Assembly: GCA_016794985.1 (NCBI GenBank)
Contig: JAEUIQ010000043.1
Span: 1 to 64,000, forward strand
Direction: 5' to 3'
Length of the DNA stretch: 64,000 nucleotides
Source: Planctomycetaceae bacterium
GTDB lineage: Bacteria > Planctomycetota > Planctomycetia > Pirellulales > Pirellulaceae
How positions within the stretch are numbered: the first letter of the stretch is position 1; each line of letters begins with the position of its first letter. The notes beneath the pieces were generated by a model, which saw only the letters and a program-made list of their open reading frames with translations, was not told where the DNA came from and made no database searches. The position numbers and the translations under genes were made by a program. This document shows positions 35,246 to 44,826 of the stretch, piece by piece.

Positions 35246-35775
35246 GAGACAATTCCTTTGTTGGGGCACAAGAGTAGCGGGAAACAGCAACGGGCGATCT
35301 GCGATTGAACAATTCGAATCCGCTTTTCCGATCGCTCGCGAACGCAATTGTGGCGAATGCCTTCAGCCAAGCACGACCCCTCGAAGCTCAGTACCGTGTT
35401 GGCAGCGGCTCGAAAGTGGCAAGTGAAGGGGCGCATCGACGATCCGCATCGTCAACAACCAAGCAGTTGTGGAATCCGATCGCAAATCGCAATGCAAGAA
35501 CGGTTGGGACATTGGAGCAGGGGATTTTCACGATCCAGCCGATCGAAATCGCTAGATCGTCAAAACCACTGAAACTAGAGGGCGGCAATTTCGAAGACTT
35601 GAAACTTGGAAGTGTCTATCCCTGTCCGCAGCCGCACCAGTGGGGTCACTGGGAGACTTACTTGAGGGGGCAACAAGGTCGCGGCAACAAGGTCGCGGCA
35701 ACAAGGTCGCGGCAACAAGCCACTGGATCGCGAAACACTCCAAAGCGTCAAACAAGAAACACCGCTTGAGAATGA
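35246..35775. other. Gene-poor interval with 14-bp tandem repeat
   Basis: No supported gene. At 35671-35719 the 14-base unit CAACAAGGTCGCGG is repeated 3.5 times in exact register. The rest carries the upstream region of the DUF1559 gene. Confidence 0.6.
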
Positions 35776-36258
35776 TCAAACTCGAGGTGGACGGAACAAA
35801 GAATTTTCAAAAACGTTTACTTCAACTTGGGCCGTAACTGCTGGGTCAAAGCCACCCTCCCCGAAAATCAAAATCGCAACGCCGACGGCTATGAACTGCA
35901 AGCCCGAAAGGCGAGTGGGGTCTGGCGTGACCGAAGAAAACGACCAACCATCTGGAAGTTGACGACACCCAGGGCCGTTGCATGGCGCGCCCCTCTCAGG
36001 GTGCTTGCCCCCGTGCTTCGCAGAAAATCGCGGTGACGCCCGAAACTGGTCCGCATTCAAACAAAACCGCTCGATCGGAGCCAAATTCGGGTCTGTACCG
36101 ACCTGAGGGGCCGCGTTTGCCGCAAACCATTCTAGCTTCGTAAAAACATAGTGGCCGCAAGAGGCCGAGGCCACGGAAGCCAATTGGAGGCAGGCCAGGA
36201 GCGCGCCGCAGCGCACCAACCACACCAAACTCCACGACTTCAGTTCACCGCGACACAT
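35776..36258 (-). CDS. Small Cys-containing exported protein, planctomycete type
   Basis: This protein of 160 residues has signal peptide SWSLVWLVRCGALLACLQLASVASA. The mature start SCGHYVF and the later APCNGPGCRQLPDG are marks of a family of small secreted proteins that I associate with planctomycetes; function unknown. The Cys pattern (SCG...C...PC-GPGC) suggests disulfide bonds. The C-terminus ends with a hydrophobic stretch (QFIAVGVAILIFGEGG) and an acidic/aromatic tail. Confidence 0.6.
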   Translation of the reverse strand: MCRGELKSWSLVWLVRCGALLACLQLASVASASCGHYVFTKLEWFAANAAPQVGTDPNLAPIERFCLNADQFRASPRFSAKHGGKHPERGAPCNGPGCRQLPDGWSFSSVTPDPTRLSGLQFIAVGVAILIFGEGGFDPAVTAQVEVNVFENSLFRPPRV

Positions 36259-36945
36259 TGACACAGGACTCCTCCAATGGCTCACTATATCTGGGCGATG
36301 ATCGAAATCAAGTTTTGATTGTGTAACATGGAAAAGAATCGGCGAAGTCGGGCTCCCCGCAGTGGAGTAAAAGAGATCCTGACACGACGGGGCCCTGGTT
36401 TCGTACCGAATAATGTTCCAGAAGTGACAGACCCACTCCGATTGCCCTCCGCCGTCGGTCAAAACCGCCCGCATTGTGATGTTTGCCGCAAATGGGGTGT
36501 GCCGACGACTTCCTTCGTTGAAAGGAATCGTTTTGCACAGACGCTAGCAAATTCACCGGAGAAAATTCGAGAAATGGCAGAATAACAGCGTTCTTGAGCA
36601 AAGCAGTGTCGGTTGGTGCTGCTTGCGGAGTTGGCCCGTGCGGGCTTCCTCAATTCGAATCAACTTTCGCCTGCCGAGTAGCCGAAAGTTGTCTGGGAAA
36701 ACAACTTCAGCATCTCTTCATCGCGGATTGTTGGTTTGGTCGATTAGTTGTGAGCGGGTCGTTTTTGCTTCCGCAGGCGATTGCAACCAAAGCGGGCCAG
36801 TGGATTCGATCGACCACGAACTTCTGACCTCCACCGCGACATCGAAGAAGAGGGCTGGGACCAATGTCCGCTACATCGTTGGCCGCCCATGGTCGACACA
36901 GGACACGGCACAGCAACGGATTGCTGCGGTTATGAAGGTCACGGA
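36259..36945. other. Gene-poor interval
   Basis: About 690 bases between divergent genes. Short open frames lack ribosome binding sites and recognisable content. No repeat or RNA gene was seen. Confidence 0.4.
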
Positions 36946-37977
36946 ATGCCTCGATTGACAATCATCGTTCCCTTGATGGATCAAGTGGATGCGTTTGAAA
37001 CGACACTGGCTAGTGTGTTGCGTTATGCGGGGACTCAGATCGAGGTCATGGCGGCCATCAGTGGTGGCTACGCAGATCAATACGGCATTCTCAACGAAAT
37101 CAATTCTGTCGAGATCGACGCGCGGCGGACGAAGACGGCTTTGGGCCGTGTTGCCATGGCAGCCGGCTCGGCAAACTCCGCTTGGGTCTATTGGCTGACT
37201 CCCGGAGTGGAGTTGACGCAAGAGGCTCTCGACGCGGCGGTTTCCATCATTCAACGGCGCGATTTGGGACTGGCCAGTCCGCGTATTGTGGCCCAATCAT
37301 CCTCGAATCAAACCATCGCATCCCAGGGACGCCCAGCCGGGCTGCCTGGTTGTTCGTTGGCCAGTAGTGTGGTGCTCACGAATCGATTTCATCCAATGTG
37401 CTTGGAGGAATTGATCGGCGAACAGTGGTCGATGAACGACCTCACCGCTCAAATCCGAGTTGTTGGTCCGACTGGTTGGGCTGGGTTGGTGCAACGACGC
37501 TTGTTGACACAATGGTTGCGAACCGGCGACGCACAGCTACCGAGTGGTTATGCCGAGTTGTCGCTTGGGCTCTTCGTCCAGCAAGATGGCTGGGCTCACG
37601 ATTGGATTGAGGGTGAATTGATCGCGAGCGAGGCGATTGCGACCGAAATTGAAGCCGGTTATCGGCTCTGTGGTCGTGCCTCGAACCAGATCTTGTCGAT
37701 CACTGCGTTGGAATCAAGAAAATCGCCGATCTGGCCCGCGGTTCGCGCAAGCATGTCCGAGTTGGCAGGCGGCTGTTTGTCGCCGCAACTATTGCGAGTG
37801 GTGTGGGAACGGTTCCAAAGTTGGCGCTCGCTCCGCAAAGCGTCGCTGCGAAGACCGCTCGCGACCACAGCATCCGATTCCGAAGTCGACCACGAGGATT
37901 CGGCAACGGCCTCGAATTCGGAAACTTCGAGCCGTTCGTCTTCAACCCGATCGAAACAATTCCGGTCAGCCGCGTAG
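36946..37977 (+). CDS. Glycosyltransferase-2-like protein lacking the usual Asp motifs
   Basis: This 343-residue protein has the beginning of a GT-A fold (MPRLTIIVPLMDQVDAFETTLASVLRY). Where GT2 enzymes have a DDGS-type motif it has ISGGYADQYG, and where the metal-binding DxD should be it reads WVYWLTPGVELTQEAL. It is therefore likely a divergent or inactive member. The C-terminal part is Ser/Arg-rich and low complexity (SNSETSSRSSSTRSKQF). The ATG at 36946 is chosen because AAGG lies ten bases upstream and the fold begins there. Confidence 0.65.
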   Translation: MPRLTIIVPLMDQVDAFETTLASVLRYAGTQIEVMAAISGGYADQYGILNEINSVEIDARRTKTALGRVAMAAGSANSAWVYWLTPGVELTQEALDAAVSIIQRRDLGLASPRIVAQSSSNQTIASQGRPAGLPGCSLASSVVLTNRFHPMCLEELIGEQWSMNDLTAQIRVVGPTGWAGLVQRRLLTQWLRTGDAQLPSGYAELSLGLFVQQDGWAHDWIEGELIASEAIATEIEAGYRLCGRASNQILSITALESRKSPIWPAVRASMSELAGGCLSPQLLRVVWERFQSWRSLRKASLRRPLATTASDSEVDHEDSATASNSETSSRSSSTRSKQFRSAA

Positions 37978-38060
37978 CGCCGCAGCCTAGATATATTGCC
38001 GTTTGACGATACAGTACAATTCATCGTGTCGGGGGTTGGCCCTTCAACTTAGGTTGCGCG

Positions 38061-39218
38061 ATGATGGTTTGTCAACAACGAAATCGGCTGTGGATTCTCA
38101 TCTTCCTCGGTGGGCTGGCGTGGGCGAGTGACTCGCGGTTTCTACCGTTCGCAAAAGTGAGCCTTGCTCAAGAAACAGGCGACAACCGAGAATGGGTCGT
38201 CATTACCGAAGATCAACGGTCGATCAAAATCGAGACCGATCTGTTGGCAGCCGTCATCCCTAAACGCGATCCGAAACATTGGATGACGGGAATTGAAAAG
38301 GGTTCGTTTCTCGATAAGACCACGGGGTTTCGCGAAGTAGGCGACGGCTTGATGGTCGTCGATTGGTTGATGGAGGCTGGCAGTGATGCCGAGTGGTCGG
38401 ATCAAGTAATCGCTCCCGACGGTCATGGCGTGGGGCGGTACACTTGGTTTGAAAACGAAACCGACCCCGCCCGCCGCGATTACGCCCTGATGGCCCATGG
38501 CAGCAGCCATCGCAAGCGTATGGTGGAAGGTCCACAACTTTGTCATCGACTGAAGCCAGTTCAGCCCACCGTCATTCAGGGAGCGGATTTTGTTGCCGTG
38601 CGCACCACGTCGACGTTTGAATATGCGGCACCCGGGCGAAAGCCAGGCTCACGCTGGACACAATTGCTGGTCTTCCCACGTGGCGAACGCTTCTTTTTGT
38701 TGATGGATCAGGTGGAAAGCATCAATGATTCTGCGGAGATGTTCTTGAGGAACGACACACCGGGCTGCGTCCGACACCAGCAAGGTGACACGTTTAGTGA
38801 AATCTACTTGAGTTATTTGAATGGGCCACATGGGCTGCGGATTCCTGCCCGAGAGTTCTTTGAACCTTTCCCGCCGGACTTGAAGTTCGGTTATCGACGA
38901 GACACGCATCGAGTCCCGGCACACTTTATTCGCGCGTATCATCTTCGCGACCCGGACACTGGCCGAGACGGACCGTGGCTGGCTGGGTTGACCTTGGACC
39001 CGGATGTTGTGTACGAAGCCTGGTGCAGCCAACGACCCGGTGGCATTATTGTCATGATCGAAGAGGTTTACGGCCGACCCATCAAAGCGGGCGAGTCTTT
39101 CAGCGCGACTCACGTTGTCGGATACTTTGATGACATCGATGCCATGCACAAAGTTTACGACCGTTATCGGGGAAACACGCGTTTGAGCGTGGACACTGAA
39201 GGTTGGAAGCTTGACTAA
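38061..39218 (+). CDS. Exported protein of unknown function
   Basis: This 385-residue protein has an N-terminal signal segment (LWILIFLGGLAWASDSRFLP). The mature part is beta-rich, with Trp- and Arg-containing segments (WMTGIEKGSFLDKTTGFREVGDG, WTQLLVFPRGERFFLLMDQVE, VPAHFIRAYHLRDPDTGRDGPW). I do not recognise a characterised family; sugar-binding or polysaccharide-lyase-like beta structure is a guess from the pattern of aromatic residues. TTGACG and TACAAT sequences occur upstream near 38000-38020, but their spacing is too short for a standard promoter. Confidence 0.65.
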   Translation: MMVCQQRNRLWILIFLGGLAWASDSRFLPFAKVSLAQETGDNREWVVITEDQRSIKIETDLLAAVIPKRDPKHWMTGIEKGSFLDKTTGFREVGDGLMVVDWLMEAGSDAEWSDQVIAPDGHGVGRYTWFENETDPARRDYALMAHGSSHRKRMVEGPQLCHRLKPVQPTVIQGADFVAVRTTSTFEYAAPGRKPGSRWTQLLVFPRGERFFLLMDQVESINDSAEMFLRNDTPGCVRHQQGDTFSEIYLSYLNGPHGLRIPAREFFEPFPPDLKFGYRRDTHRVPAHFIRAYHLRDPDTGRDGPWLAGLTLDPDVVYEAWCSQRPGGIIVMIEEVYGRPIKAGESFSATHVVGYFDDIDAMHKVYDRYRGNTRLSVDTEGWKLD

Positions 39219-39306
39219 TTCTGGCGACCGTAAACGATATATCCAATTGCGATTAAAAGTCTTGGCCAGGGTGAGCACGGTTAATCGCGATCTGGAGGCT
39301 GGTCGA

Positions 39307-40044
39307 ATGTTTATGCGTTTATTTCTCTTTTTTGTCGTTGGTTTGTGGCTGATCGGGGTTAACGGCGATGCGGTGCAGGCTCAGCCGAGTCCAAAAACGA
39401 TTGTCTTGAAATATGATTTCAATCGCGGCTTGCAGGGCTGGGTGCCGGGTTTTGCAGAGTATTCGTTGGATGGATTGGAGACGTATCAACTGGAGGCGAG
39501 AATCGCTCGTTTACCCAAAGAAGTTGATTCTAGAAAGCGGGGATTGAGGATTCAAGGAATGAATCGTTCGGACGATTTGTTCATGTATTTGGCGAAGCAA
39601 GTTGGCCGGGACGTAGGATTGGTCCCCAACCAAAAATACGAACTCCAATACGAAGTGAGATTTGCGTCAGATGCCGCAGCGGGATCGTTTGGAATCGGCG
39701 GTGGGCCGGCGGAAAGCGTTTACCTTAAGGTCGGCGCGTTTCCTTGGCGACCCAAGGCCTACCTGGGAACGGGAGTGTACCATCGATTCATGTTATTCAA
39801 TGTGGACAAAGGAGATCAGTCTGGCTCCGGTTATTACATGTCGGTGGCTGGCGATATTGCCAACGGGCGTGACCCGGAGTTGCCGCCCCAATTCGCTTCT
39901 GTGACGCGTACCCATGTTCACACCGAACATGTTTCGACCACCGCGAAGAGTCGTCTTTGGCTATTGGTAGGTACCGATTCTGGATACGAAGGCCTGACTC
40001 GGCTGTATTATCAAGAAATCAAGGTAACTCTGACCCCCAAATAG
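39307..40044 (+). CDS. Exported beta-rich protein, function unknown
   Basis: This 245-residue protein has signal MFMRLFLFFVVGLWLIGVNGDAVQAQ. GGAGG is nine bases upstream of ATG 39307, and the frame continuing to 39211 overlaps the preceding gene. The mature protein begins with a lectin/CBM-like strand pattern (KTIVLKYDFNRGLQGWVPGFAEY) and contains NQKYELQYEVRFASDA and SRLWLLVGTDSGYEGLTRLYYQEIKV. This resembles the jelly-roll layout of carbohydrate-binding modules, but no family can be named with confidence. It follows the preceding secreted-protein gene on the same strand by 88 bases. Confidence 0.65.
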   Translation: MFMRLFLFFVVGLWLIGVNGDAVQAQPSPKTIVLKYDFNRGLQGWVPGFAEYSLDGLETYQLEARIARLPKEVDSRKRGLRIQGMNRSDDLFMYLAKQVGRDVGLVPNQKYELQYEVRFASDAAAGSFGIGGGPAESVYLKVGAFPWRPKAYLGTGVYHRFMLFNVDKGDQSGSGYYMSVAGDIANGRDPELPPQFASVTRTHVHTEHVSTTAKSRLWLLVGTDSGYEGLTRLYYQEIKVTLTPK

Positions 40045-40505
40045 GCTCGCAAGTTCGGAGTGCCAATCCGCGAACCGAGTGGTATTCGCCAGGTGTAGGC
40101 CTTGGTCCGCACTTTTTTCAAACGTCTGTTTGAGCCGCAATAGCCGGGGTGGTCGGGGCTGGGTGCTACGGGGAAAATTTGCGGTTTAGGGCGACTTTAG
40201 GGCCTATTTCGATTGACCGGGCGACCGCGAATCAAGTAAAATCCAGGTCCCGCCTTTATTTCCACCTGGTGTGCTTGGGTCGTCCGTTTCAGCGAATTCT
40301 GATCGAGGAATTCGGCACGGAGGAGAGCTGCCGGGTCCCGCCCCACCTATCGGTCCTTGAGTCATGCACTCGAGTTTTCCTTCAAGTTGGGCCCGGTCCA
40401 TGGCCATGGCATGGACTGGAGCCAGGTTCCGGATTCCTGCTTTGCCTACGTGCCAACGGCTGGATTACGAACCAATCGAGCACCCTGCCCCCTTCGAGTA
40501 ACGCG
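40045..40505. other. Upstream region of the type II secretion operon
   Basis: About 460 bases without a supported gene. It carries the gsp promoter candidate (40213-40242) and a short inverted repeat, GTCCATG...CATGGAC, near 40397-40417. The gspE frame stays open through most of this interval but has no convincing start before 40506. Confidence 0.5.
40213..40242 (+). promoter_or_regulatory. Sigma-70-type promoter candidate for the gsp operon
   Basis: TTGACC (40213-40218) and TAAAAT (40237-40242) with an 18-base spacer, about 260 bases upstream of gspE. A leader of that length would be transcribed. Confidence 0.45.
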
Positions 40506-42203
40506 ATGATCATTGGCAAGCCAAAGTCGACGTCTTTGCTGACGCCCGAGCAACTGCGCGAGTTGCGGCGAGTGCTCGGTTCAGGCGGGGAGGACGTGGA
40601 CTTGGGCGATTTGGCGCTGGATTTTGGACTGGCCGACGAGGTCGAGTTGTTCCAAAGTTTGGCGCTTACTTTGGACTTGCCATTTGTTCCACCGGGCAAA
40701 TTGCAGGCGGACGGTCAATGCTGGGAAATTGTTCCGGCGAAATTGATTCACCGCTACGGAGTCTTCCCCTTGAGCGTTTCCGACCAATCGCTGCAGCTGG
40801 CGGTGGGTGATCCGTTCAACATGGCGGCCCTTGACGCAGTGGCCGCGGAGACCGGTTTGGGAGTATCGGCGCTGATATGTGTTCCGAGCGAGTTGAACCG
40901 GTTGATCAAATCGCATTTAGGGGTCGGTGCCGAGACCATTGAAGGCTTGATGGCGGCACAGAGTGACGACGGCATCGTGTTGGACGATGATTTGTCATTT
41001 GACGGTAGTGAAGATGCGGAAGCCGCGCAGCAAGCCTCGGTTGTTCGTTTGGTGAACGAGATTCTTTCCGAGGCCATCGAAGCCCGCGCCAGCGACATTC
41101 ATATCGAGGCCCAGGAACGGGGACTCAAAATTCGGTATCGGATCGACGGCGTACTGCAGAAGCAACCTGCTCCCACCGAAATGAATCGTTTTCGCAATGC
41201 CATTGTTAGTCGCTTGAAAATCATGGCCCGATTGAACATTGCGGAAAAACGCGTGCCTCAGGATGGTCGCATCAAACTACGTGTCTCCGGGCGCGAAATT
41301 GATATCCGGTTGTCGATTATTCCCATGCTGCATGGCGAGAGCATCGTGATGCGGATCTTGGACAAGACAAATCTCAGTTTCTCGCTCCGTGACATTGGGA
41401 TGCCCGAGCACATCTACGATACGTTTAGTCGCTTGATTCGTTTGCCGCACGGAATCGTGCTGGTCACGGGGCCCACGGGTTCTGGCAAGACCACGACGCT
41501 CTACAGTGCGCTCAACGAGATCAAAAGCGAAGATACCAAGATCATTACAACCGAAGACCCTATCGAATACCAACTCGAAGGCATCAACCAGATCCAAGTT
41601 CATGCCAAGGTTGGACTGACTTTTGCAGCGAGTCTACGAAGCATTCTGCGACACGATCCCGATGTCTGTTTGGTCGGTGAGATTCGTGATCTGGAAACGG
41701 CGATCAATGCGACTCAGGCGTCGTTGACGGGTCACTTGGTCTTCAGCACGCTCCACACCAACGACTCGGCCGGTGCTTTCATGCGACTGTGCGACATGGG
41801 CGTGGAACCGTTCTTGGTGAGCAGTACCTTGGAAGGGGTGATGGCTCAGCGACTGGTAAGGAGATTGTGCAAAGAGTGTCGCGAGAGTTACGTTCCAGAT
41901 CCAGAAGTCTTACCACCCGATTTCCCCAAACGGAAGTTCGAAATGTTTGGCGGACAGTTGTGGCGACCGGTCGGTTGTCAAAAATGTCGAGGCAATGGAT
42001 ACGCGGGTCGAGTGGGCATCTACGAGTTGTTGACGGCGAACGAAGAGATTCGACGTTTGGCTAACGAACGCGCTTCCAGCAACGACATCAAGAAAGTGGC
42101 ACGCCGTTGCGGAATGACCACCTTGCGCGACGATGCTTGGACCAAAGCGTTGAATGGCATTACGTCCTTGGAAGAAGTCATGCGAGTGACGAAAGAGGAC
42201 TGA
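40506..42203 (+). CDS. gspE: Type II secretion/type IV pilus assembly ATPase
   Basis: This 565-residue hexameric motor ATPase has an N-terminal GspE/PilB domain (residues 10-130) and a core with Walker A GPTGSGKTTT (about residues 321-330), the Asp-box region EDPIEYQLEGINQIQVH, Walker B DPDVCLVGEIRDLETA and a His box (LVFSTLHTNDS). Four Cys (LCKECRE and VGCQKCRG) form the zinc site typical of GspE. It powers pseudopilus assembly at the inner membrane. The next gene starts five bases after its stop. The start at 40506 matches the usual beginning of the N-domain. Confidence 0.95.
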   Translation: MIIGKPKSTSLLTPEQLRELRRVLGSGGEDVDLGDLALDFGLADEVELFQSLALTLDLPFVPPGKLQADGQCWEIVPAKLIHRYGVFPLSVSDQSLQLAVGDPFNMAALDAVAAETGLGVSALICVPSELNRLIKSHLGVGAETIEGLMAAQSDDGIVLDDDLSFDGSEDAEAAQQASVVRLVNEILSEAIEARASDIHIEAQERGLKIRYRIDGVLQKQPAPTEMNRFRNAIVSRLKIMARLNIAEKRVPQDGRIKLRVSGREIDIRLSIIPMLHGESIVMRILDKTNLSFSLRDIGMPEHIYDTFSRLIRLPHGIVLVTGPTGSGKTTTLYSALNEIKSEDTKIITTEDPIEYQLEGINQIQVHAKVGLTFAASLRSILRHDPDVCLVGEIRDLETAINATQASLTGHLVFSTLHTNDSAGAFMRLCDMGVEPFLVSSTLEGVMAQRLVRRLCKECRESYVPDPEVLPPDFPKRKFEMFGGQLWRPVGCQKCRGNGYAGRVGIYELLTANEEIRRLANERASSNDIKKVARRCGMTTLRDDAWTKALNGITSLEEVMRVTKED

Positions 42204-42208
42204 GAATC

Positions 42209-43423
42209 ATGCCCGAGTTTACTTATACCGCCAAACAACGAGACGGCCAGGTGGCACGTGGCGTCATCATGGCCGACGATCGACGTCAGGCGTTAGCCAA
42301 CTTGGTAAAGCAGTCATTGGTGCCGTTGCAAGTGCAGGTGAAATCGGGATGGAATCTAAACGCACTGAAACTGCCGATCGGCAAACGCGTTCGCGGCGAA
42401 ATCATGGCCAGCACGCTCGCTCAAATGTCCGAGTTGCTCGAAAATGGTGTTTCGCTTTTGGAGTCATTGGATATCTTGGCGAAGCAATCCACCAGCCCTG
42501 TGATGCGAGAGGTCCTGTTGCAAATTCGCGGCGATGTCGCTCAGGGCGTCAACATCGACCAGGCGATGGCCAAGCACTCTGTGTTTGATGAGTTGACACT
42601 TTCGATGGTTCGAGCAGGTGCAGAGGGGGCATTCTTGGAGGATGCTCTCAAACGTATTTCAATCTTTTTGGAGCGACGTGAGGAACTCAAAGGCAAGGTG
42701 ACGGGTGCGTTGGCTTATCCCGCATTTTTGTTGGTGGGAGGCTTGATCGTTACCGTGGTCTTGATCGTGGTATTTGTACCGCGATTCGAAGCGTTGTTCA
42801 GTCGCTTAGAAAAATCTGGGGTTGGATTGCCGGGGCCGACCGTTGTCTTGTTGGGCGCCAGCGACTTCTTGCGCAGCTACGGCGTGCTCGTCTGCGCCGC
42901 CGTTTTGGGACTATTGGTAGGTTTCAACCGTTGGGCACAAACCACGCAGGGACGCTGGATTTTAGACGGAGTGCGTTTGAAGTTGCCCATCTTCGGACAA
43001 ATTCTGCATCACTCGGCGGTGGCGCGTTTCTGTCGGGTTTTGGGGACCCTGCTTACCAATGGCGTGCCCATCGTTAAAGCTCTGCAAATTAGTAGCTCGT
43101 CCACGGGCAACAAGCGATTGGAACAAGCCATTCTCCGTTCATGCGAGAATATCAAGTCGGGCGAAACCCTATCGGCACCTTTGACCGCCAGCGGCTTGGT
43201 TCCGCCCGCGGTGATGGCCATGATTCATGTGGCCGAACGGTCGAATACGTTGGATTCGGTGTTGATTCGAATCGCCGAGCGGACCGAACTAAAAATTGAA
43301 CAACAGTTGGGAACAATGGTTCGAATGATCGAACCTTTGACCTTGGTATTGATTGGGGGCTTGGTGACTTTTGTGTTGGCGGGATTGCTGTTGCCGATCT
43401 TCGATATGAGCGCGGCGATCTAA
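42209..43423 (+). CDS. gspF: Type II secretion inner-membrane platform protein
   Basis: This protein of 404 residues contains two T2SSF domains. It starts MPEFTYTAKQRDGQVARG, as GspF/PilC proteins do. Hydrophobic segments lie near residues 170-195 (FLLVGGLIVTVVLIVVFVPRF), 215-235 (VLVCAAVLGLLVGF) and 375-400 (LTLVLIGGLVTFVLAGLLLPIF). The conserved ARFCRVLGTLLTNGVPIVKAL motif is present. It couples the GspE motor to pseudopilus growth. It is followed by the major pseudopilin gene after 25 bases. Confidence 0.95.
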   Translation: MPEFTYTAKQRDGQVARGVIMADDRRQALANLVKQSLVPLQVQVKSGWNLNALKLPIGKRVRGEIMASTLAQMSELLENGVSLLESLDILAKQSTSPVMREVLLQIRGDVAQGVNIDQAMAKHSVFDELTLSMVRAGAEGAFLEDALKRISIFLERREELKGKVTGALAYPAFLLVGGLIVTVVLIVVFVPRFEALFSRLEKSGVGLPGPTVVLLGASDFLRSYGVLVCAAVLGLLVGFNRWAQTTQGRWILDGVRLKLPIFGQILHHSAVARFCRVLGTLLTNGVPIVKALQISSSSTGNKRLEQAILRSCENIKSGETLSAPLTASGLVPPAVMAMIHVAERSNTLDSVLIRIAERTELKIEQQLGTMVRMIEPLTLVLIGGLVTFVLAGLLLPIFDMSAAI

Positions 43424-43448
43424 ACCAAACGACGATTAGGAGAGAGCA

Positions 43449-43979
43449 ATGCAGTTAAAGAACAAACCATTTTTCTACCACTCGCAGGCGCGTCATGGGT
43501 TCAGTTTGGTTGAATTGATGATCGTGCTGGCGATTTTGGTACTTCTCGCGGGCTTGGTTTTGCCAAGACTGTTGGGCCAACAGAACAAAGCCGACATTAA
43601 AGCGACACAAACACAAATCAACAGCTTCAAACAAGCCTTGCAAAACTACGCGATCGATGTGCGGACCTACCCGGATACGGAGTCGGGATTGAAGGCCTTG
43701 GTTGCCAAGCCGGAAAACGAGCAGCAAGCTCGCAAATGGGATGGCAGCTACATCGAAGAGATTCCGGTTGATCCGTGGGGAAATGCGTACAACTATGAAT
43801 ATCCGCCGACCAAAGGCGGCCGTGATTTCCCGAATATCTGGTCGAACGGACCAGATGGCGAAAGTGAAACAGACGACGATATCAAGAACTGGACCGAGTC
43901 GGAGGAGGAGGGCCAGGAAGGCGATGGGGCAAACAGCGAGGGTGCCGCCGACAAGGACAATCGCAGCAAGGACCTTTAA
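43449..43979 (+). CDS. gspG: Major pseudopilin GspG
   Basis: This 176-residue protein has a prepilin leader HG/FSLVELMIVLAILVLLAGLVLPRL with Glu5. The C-terminal calcium-binding loop typical of GspG is intact (DPWGNAYNYEYPPTKGG, then NIWSNGPDGESETDDDIKNW). An unusual acidic tail of about 30 residues (ESEEEGQEGDGANSEGAADK) follows. It polymerises into the piston-like pseudopilus. AGGAGAG lies upstream of ATG 43449. Confidence 0.95.
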   Translation: MQLKNKPFFYHSQARHGFSLVELMIVLAILVLLAGLVLPRLLGQQNKADIKATQTQINSFKQALQNYAIDVRTYPDTESGLKALVAKPENEQQARKWDGSYIEEIPVDPWGNAYNYEYPPTKGGRDFPNIWSNGPDGESETDDDIKNWTESEEEGQEGDGANSEGAADKDNRSKDL

Positions 43980-44076
43980 GTTGTCGGCCAATCACGACGT
44001 CGTTGAAGATCCAAACGCTTCGCTGGCATCGCAGGTGCGTCGCGATCATGAACGCGCCTGCAATGCGCGAGTTGCA

Positions 44077-44826
44077 ATGCGGGCGGGTGGTTTTTCGTTA
44101 ATCGAGTTGATGATCGTTTTGGCGATTCTCGTGACTTTGGCTGCGATCGCCGTGCCGAATTTGCAGCGAAACTTTCAACGCAACGAACTGCGAGATGCGG
44201 GACGATTGCTCCAAGAAACGTTGGGCGAGTGGCGACAGCAGGCGATGCAGTCCGGACGTCCCATATACATTCAATTGGGATGGGATACGAATTCGATTCG
44301 CGTCCACCGCGACGCGGCTTGGCAAGCCGCGTGGACGACCGTGATTCGCTCGTCCGCGACCAACGATGCTTATGGTGTCAGGATTGAGGATGGCAACTTG
44401 AAGAACCCACCAGAGCCGACCGAGACGAGCGCGGAGGTCAGTATTGACGGCCTCGATGGCGATGCGTCCCGCACAAGTGGATGGGAAGTGCAGCAGATTT
44501 CGTTGACAACGGATGTTCGGTTCAGGCAACATCGGCTCCAGCCGCTGTCCGGCATCGAGTTGGAGTCGTCCCGTGATGAAACACGTGGGCAAGTTATGAA
44601 CACAACGGAAAATGTTGCTGGAGTCACCAATGAGCCGACGATCTGGTCGCAGCCGTTGGCGATTATGCCTGATGGCAGCGTTGAAGAGGTCCATTTTTGG
44701 TTGGAACTGGAGCAGCGCTGGCAGTGTCCGGTTTTGTGGCGTGGTGCCACGGGTCAATTGGAAATTGGCCCGGTTCAAGTTATCACGGAAGGGAAGTCAC
44801 CAACCGAACGGCGAGAGACGTTGTGA
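44077..44826 (+). CDS. GspH-like minor pseudopilin
   Basis: This protein of 249 residues has prepilin leader MRAGG/FSLIELMIVLAILVTLAAIAVPNLQ and the GspH/FimT-like stretch ELRDAGRLLQETLGEWRQQAMQSGRPIYIQLGW. The C-terminal half is longer than in proteobacterial GspH. ATG 44077 gives a normal short leader; TTG 43981 directly after the gspG stop, or GTG 44035, would give a longer charged leader. Its stop overlaps the next start (GTGA). Confidence 0.8.
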   Translation: MRAGGFSLIELMIVLAILVTLAAIAVPNLQRNFQRNELRDAGRLLQETLGEWRQQAMQSGRPIYIQLGWDTNSIRVHRDAAWQAAWTTVIRSSATNDAYGVRIEDGNLKNPPEPTETSAEVSIDGLDGDASRTSGWEVQQISLTTDVRFRQHRLQPLSGIELESSRDETRGQVMNTTENVAGVTNEPTIWSQPLAIMPDGSVEEVHFWLELEQRWQCPVLWRGATGQLEIGPVQVITEGKSPTERRETL

